From Mesorhabditis belari (taxonomy: Eukaryota; Nematoda; Chromadorea; Rhabditida; Rhabditidae), in assembly GCA_958450365.1 (NCBI GenBank), contig CAUEEP010000100.1, positions 62,001-126,000 of the forward strand: 64,000 nucleotides of DNA, in the 5' to 3' direction. Position 1 is the stretch's first letter; the number at the start of each line of letters is the position of its first letter. Positions 23,901 to 31,503 of this stretch are shown piece after piece. The notes below the pieces were generated by a model, which was given only the letters and a program-made list of their open reading frames with translations, was not told where the DNA came from and ran no database searches. Made by a program: the position numbers and the translations under genes.

Positions 23901-25018
23901 TACAGGTTTTTGTGGGCAAAGATACCGTAATTTTTGAATTTCACAGTAGCTTTAACCTAACGAACACGTAACAGTACGCTCCAAAAGCTCGAAAAGCTTC
24001 ACAAGCTTCACTGGCCTTGTTCAAGCCTCAATTTCGCTAATTTTTAACCTTTTCTAACTTTTTTACGGTATCTGGGCTACAAAAAGAGCTACCGCGGGCT
24101 TTAAAAGAAAAAAATTCATCTCTCTTCAACGCTCGGCTTTTTTTCTCACAGCACAATTTGAGATTGGCTTTTTATTGGCTGGCTTGCGTGTCGGGACTCT
24201 CTTTCCTGTCAATCACTTTAGAGATTACGGTGGAAATTAGTAGCAAATATTGCAAAGGGCTACCGTACCACTCCTAGTGCCTTTTAGGTCTTTTTTTGCG
24301 TTTCCTAGGTTGCTTTTTGTCACTTTTTGTCAGAGACACTTTTTTTTGGAGAAATGAGTGTTTTAATAACGATTGTGCACTCCAGGATCTATGAAAATCT
24401 AATAGAAATTGGTGTTTCATGTGTAAATTGGAGCATAGCGTCGTTAAAACTGATTTCACAGAGCTGAAGACAATTAAACGACTTTTAGCATTAAGCTAGT
24501 TGTTTAATTTTTGTCAATGCCTTCCAGAACATTTAGAAATCAAGAAATTTTTGAAATTAGACTCGTGAGAGAGACGAGAGAGCCTTGTATCGTGTTCACT
24601 CGATTTTAGATCGAAATTTCATTAGCTAATCGCTGATTTTTGAAATTTTCAATAATCCTGGAGTGCAGTAGGGAAAAATAGACAAAAATAGACAAAAATA
24701 GGCGAAAAATTCCAAAAATCAGGAAAAAGAGAGTCTTGGCAAAGAGATGAAACTAAAACCTTTAAAAAAAAATAACGCTTGATCCCATTTTTCCAGGCGC
24801 AAATGCTGAAGAAAGCGAAGAAGAAAAGGAATCAAGGGCAACAAATAGCGATAGGTGGAGGTGGACGGAGTGTGGGCAATGATGAGATGGCGGCGAGCAC
24901 GAGAGGAGGCGGAGCCGTCCACACAACGAGCACATTCAAAAGAGGCGGCAGAGGGGGGAAAAGAGGACCGGGAGGAGATGAAACTGATAGTAATGACGAG
25001 GCGGACGCTTTTTTGTAA
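2948..25018 (+). CDS. dgk-1: Diacylglycerol kinase theta-type (DGK-1), 24 exons, 958 aa
   Basis: Phosphorylates diacylglycerol to phosphatidic acid; the C. elegans orthologue damps Gq/DAG/UNC-13-driven neurotransmitter release. Exons: 2948-3021, 4093-4175, 4379-4458, 4872-4974, 5558-5646, 8760-8834, 9430-9486, 10065-10218, 11234-11310, 12875-13040, 13106-13247, 13974-14078, 14334-14430, 15667-15814, 15972-16129, 16339-16490, 19519-19618, 20139-20326, 21023-21173, 21445-21582, 21751-21885, 21975-22058, 23597-23695, 24797-25018. All junctions are GT-AG and every phase closes. Domains: C1 zinc fingers at about 21-70, 84-131 and 150-200 with their Cys/His ligands; RA-like region about 265-434; catalytic domain from about 545 with GGDGT (603-607) and [10 protein letters not shown] (633-642); accessory domain about 715-885 with YFGIGIDAD. 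The C-terminus is a MLKKAKKKR basic motif then a Gly/Arg-rich tail. Domain order and length fit the theta class. The start is the first ATG after an acceptor; an upstream exon is not excluded. Confidence 0.93.
3405..3715. repeat. Dispersed repeat in dgk-1 intron 1 (two tandem half-units)
   Basis: Two copies of a block containing TTCCCGATTGGAGTTATA and CTCATTTTACAAG. The same family occurs in reverse orientation in intron 9 (11715-12090), with a fragment near 63070-63130. Confidence 0.7.
4255..4330. repeat. CTCAAATAAA short tandem repeat in intron 2
   Basis: About seven copies of an 11-base unit CTCAAATAAAT/CTCAAATAAAG. Confidence 0.75.
4594..4790. mobile_element. Foldback MITE in dgk-1 intron 3 (AGACATGG family)
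   Basis: AGACATGGAAAAATTCCAAG at the left end is the reverse complement of the right end (CTTGGAATTTTTCCATGTCT). Near-perfect arms run about 57 bp. A second copy with the same internal segment (GTAGACAAAAT, CAGAGCAATC) lies at 30810-30989, and a partial one near 3965-4062. It has no coding capacity, so it is a non-autonomous DNA element. Confidence 0.85.
5243..5281. repeat. Perfect 16-bp hairpin in dgk-1 intron 4
   Basis: GGTAAAGCTTGGTAGC and its exact reverse complement flank a 7-nt spacer. Confidence 0.8.
5749..5845. repeat. TTCTGGAGCTGGC tandem repeat in intron 5
   Basis: About six 13-base copies near the start of the 3.1 kb intron 5. Open in frame, but with no splice or homology support for coding. 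Confidence 0.8.
6372..6466. mobile_element. Pogo-like MITE fragment in dgk-1 intron 5
   Basis: The right end TATCGAGAGTCGACTGT matches the terminal inverted repeat of the element at 25037-25233. Inside, CTCGATCTAACGAT and ATCGTTAGATCGAG form a further inverted pair. Only one terminus is recognisable. Confidence 0.6.
7909..7973. repeat. 19-bp tandem repeat (three copies)
   Basis: Three copies of a unit containing CTTATTTGCCGACGCTTT in intron 5. Confidence 0.8.
8028..8551. mobile_element. Mariner-like MITE, copy 1 (dgk-1 intron 5)
   Basis: Terminal inverted repeats of at least 27 bp begin TTGGGTTGGGGAGAATGAGT and are flanked by TA dinucleotides, as in Tc1/mariner insertions. The element is about 520 bp with no intact transposase. 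Copy 2 at 63248-63767 is nearly identical through its interior, implying recent movement. A lone right end lies at 43508-43553. Confidence 0.9.
8957..9030 (-). pseudogene. tRNA-like sequence (decayed), minus strand
   Basis: Read on the minus strand it has an A-box-like block (TGGCCGACTGGCTAAAAGCC) and a B-box-like block (GGGTTCATTCC). Acceptor and anticodon stems do not pair properly, so this is a tRNA-derived relic and not a working tRNA. Confidence 0.4.
9161..9410 (+). repeat. tRNA-derived SINE-like element in dgk-1 intron 6
   Basis: The head (9161-9236) has GTGGCGCAGTCGGCAGTGCG, a good D-arm/A box, and GGGTTCGACTCC, a B box, but the anticodon stem cannot form. A unique body follows, then a GACGGACGGACAGACAGACA tail at about 9350-9375. 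tRNA-like head plus body plus simple repeat is the plan of a SINE. Confidence 0.45.
10380..10512. repeat. AATCCTGAAACT imperfect tandem repeat in intron 8
   Basis: About nine 12-base copies of AATCCTGAAGCT/AATCCTAAAACT. Confidence 0.75.
10881..11084. repeat. Palindromic repeat unit (TTGAGCTCAAA family) in intron 8
   Basis: CTAACTTTGAGCTCAAAT and ATTTGAGCTCAAAGTTAG are inverted at the two ends, enclosing GTCTTTCTCTATCGATTGGT. Related units cluster at 22890-23470 and 61694-62130. Confidence 0.75.
11715..12090. repeat. Dispersed repeat in dgk-1 intron 9, inverted copy of the intron 1 family
   Basis: It contains the reverse complement of the 3405-3715 block, again as two tandem half-units. The pair could fold together in the dgk-1 pre-mRNA over about 8 kb. 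Confidence 0.7.
12440..12545. repeat. GACTGACTGACAATAGCC tandem repeat in intron 9
   Basis: About four copies of a 24-27-base unit with GACT sub-repeats. Confidence 0.75.
13311..13850. mobile_element. Large foldback element in dgk-1 intron 11
   Basis: AGACTTGTAACGAAAA at the left and TTTTCGTTACAAGTCT at the right are inverted. Matching blocks continue inwards (AACCCTTT and AAAGGGTT; TGACTATTTTGAC and its complement). A second inverted pair around CCCGCCCATAATGGACGGGG lies in the centre. It fills most of the intron and has no coding capacity. Confidence 0.85.
14565..14836. mobile_element. Foldback element in dgk-1 intron 13
   Basis: GCTTAACGAGTCCGGGCAAA and its reverse complement bound about 270 bp. 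The arms extend about 50 bp (AATTTTCAGACA, CTCGCT) with few mismatches. Confidence 0.85.
16763..17789 (-). pseudogene. F-box gene nested antisense in dgk-1 intron 16, frameshifted
   Basis: The start ATG at 17789 lies just after a TTTTCAG acceptor as in the intact paralogues. The N-terminal 190 residues include a good F-box ([20 protein letters not shown]). The frame then breaks near 17220-17290 and again near 17150. The C-terminal half resumes with [21 protein letters not shown] and FFAKYVPAQ, all matched in the intact genes. Small introns could explain the breaks, but the family is otherwise intronless, so a pseudogene is more likely. Confidence 0.75.
17922..18543 (-). pseudogene. F-box pseudogene, second subtype, in dgk-1 intron 16
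   Basis: It starts at 18543 with an F-box ([20 protein letters not shown]), shifts frame near 18400, continues through [12 protein letters not shown] and WSVLTISQV, shifts again near 18150 and ends in a [11 protein letters not shown] segment. The same subtype occurs in pieces at 35192-35581, 40450-40757 and 47277-47692. Non-functional as it stands. Confidence 0.7.
18683..18898 (-). pseudogene. F-box N-terminal fragment in dgk-1 intron 16
   Basis: Start at 18898 after a TTTTCAG acceptor. It encodes about 70 residues with an F-box ([20 protein letters not shown]) then stops. The sequence on its upstream side (18900-19150) is the same spacer found upstream of the fragments at 35.6, 36.7 and 47.7 kb, linking this intron to the downstream cluster. 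Confidence 0.7.
20800..20930. repeat. 21-bp CTTGACAACTGGCAG tandem repeat in intron 18
   Basis: About five copies of a unit containing GGCTTGACAACTGGCAACTT. Confidence 0.8.
22384..22462 (+). pseudogene. tRNA-like sequence in dgk-1 intron 22
   Basis: It has a perfect T-arm (GTGGG TTCGAGT CCCAC) and a plausible D-arm (GCCTAGGGGATAGTGTGC). Only five of seven acceptor pairs form and the anticodon stem is poor. A GATAGTGTGC block recurs in the tRNA-like pieces at 49598-49685 and 50148-50185. Confidence 0.4.
22890..23470. repeat. Cluster of palindromic TTGAGCTCAAA-family units in dgk-1 intron 22
   Basis: Several alternating-orientation copies of the unit seen at 10881-11084 (AAGTCTTTCTCT, CCAATCGATAGAGAAAGACT), bounded by GGGGCG-type G+C-rich ends. 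Confidence 0.75.
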
Positions 25019-25036
25019 ATAAGGGAAGATCTGAAG

Positions 25037-25233
25037 TATAGTCGACTCTCGATACAACGATTTTCTCAATAAAACGATCTCAAATTCTAAAATATGCTCT
25101 TGGTTTCTGTCCAGCCGAACGCAATCGTTTGGGGCAGCTGCGCAAGAAATTTAGGGCACATTTTAGAATCATTAAATCCGAGTAAGCCGTTCCGAGCGTT
25201 CCGAGCAAATCGTTAAATCGAGAATCGACTGTA
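25037..25233. mobile_element. Pogo-like MITE directly after the dgk-1 stop codon
   Basis: It begins TATAGTCGACTCTCGATACA and ends TTAAATCGAGAATCGACTGTA, inverted termini of the pogo-like CAGTCGA...CTCGATA type bounded by TA. It starts about 19 bp after the exon 24 stop. An AATAAA at 25068-25073 lies inside it. Its right end plus flank is duplicated at 25398-25462. Confidence 0.75.
25068..25073 (+). terminator. AATAAA, candidate polyadenylation signal of the exon 24 isoform
   Basis: First canonical signal after the stop at 25018, about 50 nt downstream, a normal distance for nematode 3' UTRs. It lies inside the MITE at 25037-25233. Confidence 0.5.
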
Positions 25234-25619
25234 ATTGGGCTGCGTACTGTAAACTGGAGAAGTCTAGGGTATGGTGGCTAACTGGATAAACTCTATCCCC
25301 GTAAATCATTTTCTAAAAACGTGGCCTTACCAGGAAAGTCACTGTACTCTTTACTGTTAGCCTTTTAAGCCTTAATCCATGCTAAGCTAAGTACTATCGT
25401 TCTGAGCATTCCGAGCATATCGTTAAATCGAGAATCGACTGTAATTGGGCTGCGTACTGTAATCCATGCAAAGTTACAGTATGAAATATAGATACGTTCC
25501 CCAAAGCATCCTTTAGAAAACGATTTGGTTAGAATATATTTGCAACCGAGGGTTTTTTTTGAAAACTACTACTTGGAATCAATAAAGCTAAAGGCTTAAA
25601 ACTTTGTTTCTAACTTTAT

Positions 25620-26195
25620 TGGATTGGATTACTGTAGCTGAACCGGACAGGGGGTGGCTGTAAGCAAAAGGGCTAACTTACCGTATTTGGGGTACTGTAA
25701 AGATTACTGTATCTCCCCAGGGTTATTGCATCTCTCGAGGATTACTGTACCTCCCCAGGGTTACGGTATATCCCCAGGATTACTGTATCTCCTAGGGGTT
25801 ACAGTATCTCCTTAGGATTACGGTATCTTCTCAGGATTACTGTATCTCCTTAGGATTACAGGATCTCCTCAGGATTACTGTATCTCCCCAGGGTTATTGC
25901 ATCTCTCGGGGATTACGGTATCTTCTCAGGAACACGGTATCTATCCACGATTACGGTAATCTCCCCAAGCTTACTGTATCTTCTCAGAGTTACTGTATCC
26001 CTCAGGGATTAAGGTATCTTCCCAGGATTACTGTACCTCTCCAGGATCATAGCATCTCCCCAGGACTACTTTATCTTCCCAGAACTACTGTATCTCCCCA
26101 GGATTACTGCATCTTTCCAGGATCACAGTACCTCTCCAGGATTACGGTACCACCCCAAGCTTACTGTATCTTCCCAGAATTACTGTATCGCTTCA
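25620..26195. repeat. About 20-bp minisatellite built on GGATTACTGTATCTCCCCA
   Basis: Roughly 25 diverged copies of a GATTACTGTATCTCCCCAG-like unit. TACTGTA and TTACGGTA motifs like these are scattered throughout the window. Confidence 0.85.
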
Positions 26196-27191
26196 TATAG
26201 CCTCAAAAACCTAAAACACTAACGTTTCCGATACATTTCATTCATTCATTTGTCATTTTTCCTTGTCCGATTGCTCCGAATCAAAAACGACTGCCCCAAT
26301 CTTACTGTAACTTGTCCACTTTTTAGCAATTCACAAATTTTGCCAGATCATCTGTTTATTCAATTTCCAAGACAATTCCTGTGTTTTGTCTCGTTTTCGT
26401 ACTCCCACTTGTACTTACTAAGTAAGCCGCTAAGGAATCCGATGTTTTTCAAGCGTACTTTTGTTGTGGTTCTATAAGTTGGATAGCAGGAAGGGTTACG
26501 GTGGATTTTCCAAGCTAGCAAAGGCAAAGAAACTTTCGGACTACTATAAAAGGGTCAGCTTTAAGAAAACAAGGCAATTTTTGAATTGATTTGTTCCATC
26601 TGGAGATCACTGCAGACTAGGGTTGCTTTATAAATCTCAAATTGTCAATTTCAAATCTCGGGTTACGGTAACTCATCCAGCTTATAGAAACTCAAATATT
26701 CAAATAGACTTTTAAATAAATACCTTTTTTTGCACTTTTCTTGAGATTTATTCTCTTCTAGGCGTTTTTTTTCTTGTACAAATCTCTTGCCGATACGATT
26801 TTTCTTTTTTTTTTGCGTTTTTCTAGATTAGGATTTTGCGATTTTACATTTCTATTCAAATTTTCATTGAAAATCGACTAATCTAAGTTAAAAAAACCGA
26901 TTTTCCTTTTTCTTTGATGTAAATTTTTGATATTTCCAATCCGATCATAAGAAAAGAGAGGGTTTTAAGCAAATTTTTTTTGAAAATTTTCATTTTCAAT
27001 AACAAATCTCAGCTAAAAATCCAAAAATTACCCAAAAATTTTCTCAAAATATCCAATTGAATCTTTATTTCTTGCGATCAATTGCGAAATGCGATCAATT
27101 TCTCCGGCTCTTTTGGGTATTTTCCGGAAATTTTACGGGTATCTTGAAAGAATCTGGAGATTTCGTATTTCGGGAAAAATTCGGGGATTTT

Positions 27192-28083
27192 GAACGGCTC
27201 GTCACTCTTTAAAAGCCTATAACTTTGTCTAGAGATTGGATTTTTGTTAACTTTTTAGATCATTCGATAGAGAACATTTCAGGCTTTCAAATGATACCAA
27301 ATAGAGCTTGATTGGATAATTGAGTCAAAGAAAATCAGAGCCAACTCTGAGCAAAGGAGGCAAATGAGGCCTATCCAACTCGGGTATCTTGTCGCCTTGT
27401 TTGCAAAGGAATGCAAAAGCCGAATCAAGCTCTATTTGGTATCATTTGAAAGCCTGAAATGATACCAAATAGAGCTTGATTGGGTAATCGAGTCAAAGAA
27501 AAGCAGAGCCAATTCTCAGCAAATGAGGCCTATCCAACTCGGGTATCTTGTCACCTTGTTTGCACAGAAATGAAATATCCGCTCAAGCTCTATTTGGTAT
27601 TATTTGAAAGCCTGAAATATACCAAGTGCAATTAGTGGAAATCATGTACAAGATAATGCTGTTGATGATCGAGAGTTTTTGGAGAAATTGAGGAGAAGGA
27701 GGGGGTGAGTTGAAGTCTTGGCTAAGTGCATGACAACTTGTCTTTGGTTTAGAGGCCTATAACTTTGTCTAGAGATCGTATTTTTATTAACTTTTTATAT
27801 CATTGGATAGAGAACCTTTCAGGCTTTCAAATGATACCAAATAGAACTTGATTCGGTTTTTGCATCCCTTTGCAAACAAGGCGACAAGATACCCGAGTTG
27901 GATAGGCCTCATTTGCCTCCTTTGCTCAGAGTTGGCTCTGATTTTCTTTGACTCGATTACCCAATCAAGCTCTATTTGGTATCATTTGAAGGCTGAAATG
28001 TTCTCTATCTAATGATTTAAAAAGTTAATAAAAATCCAATCTCTAGACAAAGTTATAGGCCTTTAAAGAGTGACGAACCGTTC
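27192..28083. mobile_element. 892-bp palindromic (foldback) element
   Basis: GAACGGCTCGTCACTCTTTA at the left is mirrored by TAAAGAGTGACGAACCGTTC at the right. Arms of over 400 bp also contain internal inverted sub-repeats (ATGATACCAAATAGAGCTTG). The centre (about 27615-27720) is unpaired and looks unlike the arms. Confidence 0.85.
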
Positions 28084-28613
28084 AAAATACTCGGAAACTA
28101 CACAAAAGCCAATTTTCCTTTAAAAATCGAAATCCTGGAAGGCATTTGATGCATTGAAATGAAAATTAATCAAAAAAAATTCAAATTCCAAATTTCTCAA
28201 AACCCTCAACCCGTTTTATTTCATTTTTTTCGTCCCGGTGTTCTGTGATTTCTTGTTTTTTTTGTTTAAAAACTAAAAAGCCAATTGATCCAAGTGAATC
28301 TTTAGTTTTATTATATGCAAATTATATAAATATAAATCTTATAAAAAGTTGGGCATTGACGGGAAACGGCTACTGTAGCGAGGGTGCATTATATCTCGGC
28401 AGAAACTCGTCAAGAAAAAATCGCCAGTTTTTTCCCTATAAACTACTCTATTTTATAGTGTGACCTCCAGGATTACTGTAGACTTAATCGCATTTGCAAA
28501 AGATCCAAATTCAAGCCGTATTTCCCTTCGCTACCCATCTCGGCCGTGTGTTTGTGTGTGCTTTTGTGCATCATCGCATTTCTTCTGTGGCTGAGCGAAA
28601 ATTCTCTATTTCT

Positions 28614-28652
28614 CTATTTCTATTTCTATTTCTATTTCTATTTCTATTTCTA
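28614..28652. repeat. (TATTTC)n microsatellite
   Basis: Six or seven copies of TATTTC. Confidence 0.85.
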
Positions 28653-28696
28653 TGATCGATTTCGATTTAAAAAAAAAAACAAAACTAGAACTACAG

Positions 28697-28926
28697 TACT
28701 GGACAATGAAATATGATATTTGAAAAAAACACTTTCGCACTTTCGCGCGTCTGTAACTCCCTTGTCTTTGGGTTTAAACTATTAGTGTTATACATTCTCT
28801 GAAAGCTCTTTTCAAGGGCTACACGATGGTAATATTAATATTTAGAAATACGGTAAAGACAAGGGAGTTACAGACGCGCGAAAGTGCGAAAGTGTTTTTT
28901 CAAATATGATATTTCATTGTCCAGTA
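28697..28926. mobile_element. Palindromic MITE (TACTGGACAATG family)
   Basis: TACTGGACAATGAAATATGA is exactly inverted at 28926. The arms match for about 70 bp, including GCGCGTCTGTAACTCCCTTG, around a loop of about 90 nt. Confidence 0.9.
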
Positions 28927-29336
28927 GTCTATTTTCGAAAATTTTCTTGAATTTTCTTTTTTGTAAGTATCGAATTTCTCTTCTGGTTTCATTTTTGCCG
29001 ATTTTTTTTTGTTTTTTTATTTTTTGTGGCTCTTCTCGAGTAAAGCTATCTAAAAAAACGCTAAATTAACAAAAGATAACAAAAAATAACAAAATTTTAA
29101 CAAAATTAGCTCAAACTTGGCTCAAATTAGGCTCAAATTAGCTAAAAAAAACGAAATTACATTGAAAAAGTCAATTTTCACTTTAAGGACTCTCAAAAAA
29201 TTGCAGCTAGCAAAAATTTACGAAAAATTTTTACAATTACCCTTCAGCTTTAGAATGAAATGTCAATTTTGGATTGAATTTAAATTTGAATTTGAAAATT
29301 TACTAAATTTTGCAAATCTTTACTAGCACAATAGAC

Positions 29337-29721
29337 ATTGGCACTACAAATTAGAAACGGAAACTATAAACGCTTCTAACTTGCTCCATAACTGTCTGAT
29401 TGAGACGATCTATAGCTCAAAAGATAGAGAATTTCAAGAGCTTTTGAATGAGCCAAAGTACACCGATAAATGTTGATTCTAAAGAAAGTTATATTGTTTT
29501 GTAGCTTCGACGGTCGGTTTCGGCTATAACTTTCTTTAGAAGCAATCATTTTTGGTATACTTTAGTTCATTCGAAAGTTGAGTTGAGTCATAGTGTTCAT
29601 TCTTGAGGTTCTCTACTTTTTGAGCTATAGATCGTCTCAATCAGACAGTTATGGAGCAAGTTAGAAGCGTTTTATTGTTGAGAGGTCGTCATTTTTGTAG
29701 TTTATAGTGCCCATGTGCTAT
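29337..29721. mobile_element. Foldback element upstream of the alternative dgk-1 exons
   Basis: CGCTTCTAACTTGCTCCATA and its reverse complement near 29650-29670 bound a long inverted repeat, extended by TGATTGAGACGATCTATAGC on the left and its complement on the right. It ends about 80 bp before the acceptor at 29799. Confidence 0.85.
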
Positions 29722-29799
29722 AGATCATGTCAATCCGGCAGATTTGAAGCAAGTTAGAAGTAATGGAACTAATTCAATTAGCCATTTCTTTTTTTTCAG

Positions 29800-31503
29800 G
29801 CAAACATGTTAAAGAAACCGCGACGCCGACGCCGTGGCCGATCCCCATTACCGGCGATGAGATGGCCATCAGCGCCCATGACGGCACCACCGGTTAGTCT
29901 CATTACAATGAGTTTTAATGACTCTACGAGATTCATTGAGCATTTTCCTCTCAAATAATCCATTTTCTCAAATCTCAAACCGTTTACCGTAATAAAGAAG
30001 TAAAGGAATTTGCAAGGAAAAGTAGATTTTCGGAGATCGGATTCAACCCTCGACCTCTTCTTTCCCGGGCGATCGCTCTAACCACTGAGCTATCCAATAC
30101 CTTAAATTGTTAAGAGAAAAAAAGAAAGAAGAAAGAAAGCTATCACCCAACCACCAGCTTTCATTCAATTGCCCAAATTTTGAAATGAAGAGGACTGTTT
30201 TTTTGAGTTGACTCTGAGAAAACGCTTTCAGAACCAACCCAGTCTCAATTTACACCAGTAAAACTCGCTATTCTGTATTTTTTAAGCAATCAATTGTTCA
30301 GTTCCATAAAATCCCACCATCCCCATTGGCTTCTCCAGCTCCAATCGCTCGTTTCGTCGACGATGAGCCGAATCCTATCAAAAGTCTTTCCGTTGGAAGA
30401 AGAATTGGGAAAACGATTGGGAAAGCCGTAAGGTGAGAAAAAATAGAAAAGCTCTAAAGCTTTGCATAGAAAAGTCCTCAAGCTTTTCATAGAAAAGCTC
30501 TTTTCACAGATCAAACAAGTACGGTAAACTGGAAAATCAAGGCTCTTAGATTGCTATAAAGCAACTGAAAGAAAAGTGAAAGCTCTAGAACTCCTAGAAC
30601 GATTGTACAGAGTGGCCCATAATTATAGGTGCAGATAAAAAGCTTTGTAGGTAGAAAAAATTAAACTTTAAACTTTAAACAGCAAACTTTTGTTTTAAAA
30701 TCTTTATTTGATATCAATCAACAGCAAATTAAGAATTAAATTCAAAGCGAGCAATATTTTTAGCCGAGCACACTGTCAAGCGTTTAGTAAAGGCGTCCAC
30801 GGTGGCGACTAGACAGGGGAAAACTCCAACCTCAACCTAATTCCACCATCGTTCTCTTGCTTTGAAATTTTGCCTACAGATAGAAATCAACATTCTCAGC
30901 TTGTAGACAAAATTTCAGAGCAATCGGCCAAGAAAAGGCCGAGAAAACGAAGGTGGAATTAGGTTCGCGTTGGAATTTTCCCATTTCTAGTGGCGACCAT
31001 CATCATAGTTTATCCAGTAAGCATCATCATAGTTTATCCAAGACTTTCACAAGACTTTTCTTCAAACTTTCAAAATTTTTATGCAGTTTTGAGTAGGCTT
31101 TTGTTTCAAAGATGGATCAGACAGAGTAATCCATCGGATTGAGATCCGGTGAGCTTCAGAAAAAGAGATGAAATTGTGAAACTTCATTTTATAAAAACCT
31201 TGAACCTTATTGGCTTTGTGAGCCGGAGCCCCGTCTTCTCGAAATGACTAAATTTGATTTTTGAAATGCTTTTGTACTAAGAGCAAAATTTCAGCTTCCA
31301 GGAGAACTAGATAGTTAATAATAATAGATGATAAGCCACTGCACCTATAATTATGCGCTATAACTGTAGATTATCCATTTTCTAGATGGGAACAACGTCG
31401 TCATTCACTCGGCCGAGAACGACGACAGAAATCATCGGTTTTCCTCGAGACCGAGAGTCATTCAGCTGCCGAAATCGAGCATTCGTCGACCAGTAATGAT
31501 TAG
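29800..31503 (+). CDS. dgk-1: Alternative C-terminal exons of dgk-1 (three exons, 113-aa tail)
   Basis: Exons 29800-29892, 30302-30432 and 31386-31503, with GT-AG junctions and consistent phases (0, 2). The first follows TTTTTTCAG in phase 0, as required to follow dgk-1 exon 23 (ends 23695, phase 0). It begins ANMLKKPRRRRRG, closely parallel to the [12 protein letters not shown] that begins exon 24, a position basic in other theta-class kinases. The tail has a Pro/Ala-rich stretch, then basic and Ser-rich segments ending STSND. Joined to exons 1-23 it gives about 998 residues. No start codon with a promoter or trans-splice site suggests an independent gene, though ATG at 29806 could start a 111-residue protein. 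The isoform is inferred, not demonstrated. Confidence 0.7.
30045..30121 (-). pseudogene. tRNA-like sequence (decayed), minus strand
   Basis: Minus-strand TAGCTCAGTGGTTAGAGC is a strong D-arm/A box and GAGGGTTGAATCC resembles a B box. Acceptor and anticodon stems fail. It lies in the intron between the first two alternative dgk-1 exons. Confidence 0.4.
30606..31369 (-). mobile_element. Tc1/mariner transposon remnant
   Basis: Termini TGGCCCATAATTATAGGTGCA and TGCACCTATAATTATGCGC are inverted. On the minus strand, decayed transposase reads through SPDLNPMDYSV, the family's third-catalytic-residue region, and ends AKNIARFEFN. Frameshifts, stops and an internal MITE (30810-30989) show it is dead. 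Its right end is duplicated at about 43640-43730. Confidence 0.8.
30810..30989. mobile_element. Foldback MITE (AGACATGG family, copy 2) inside the Tc1/mariner remnant
   Basis: It shares ends and internal blocks with the element at 4594-4790 and is flanked by an 8-bp direct repeat GTGGCGAC (30802-30809 and 30990-30997), a credible target duplication interrupting transposase sequence. Confidence 0.8.

Larger units (their letters stand above)
25019..29799. other. Downstream of dgk-1 exon 24: repeats, or a long alternative intron
   Basis: No independent gene is supported. The stretch holds a pogo-like MITE, a TACTGTA-rich minisatellite and several foldback elements (itemised separately). If exon 23 splices to 29800, all of this is intronic. 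The 26.5-27.2 kb and 28.1-28.6 kb parts are AT-rich with nothing recognisable. Confidence 0.6.
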
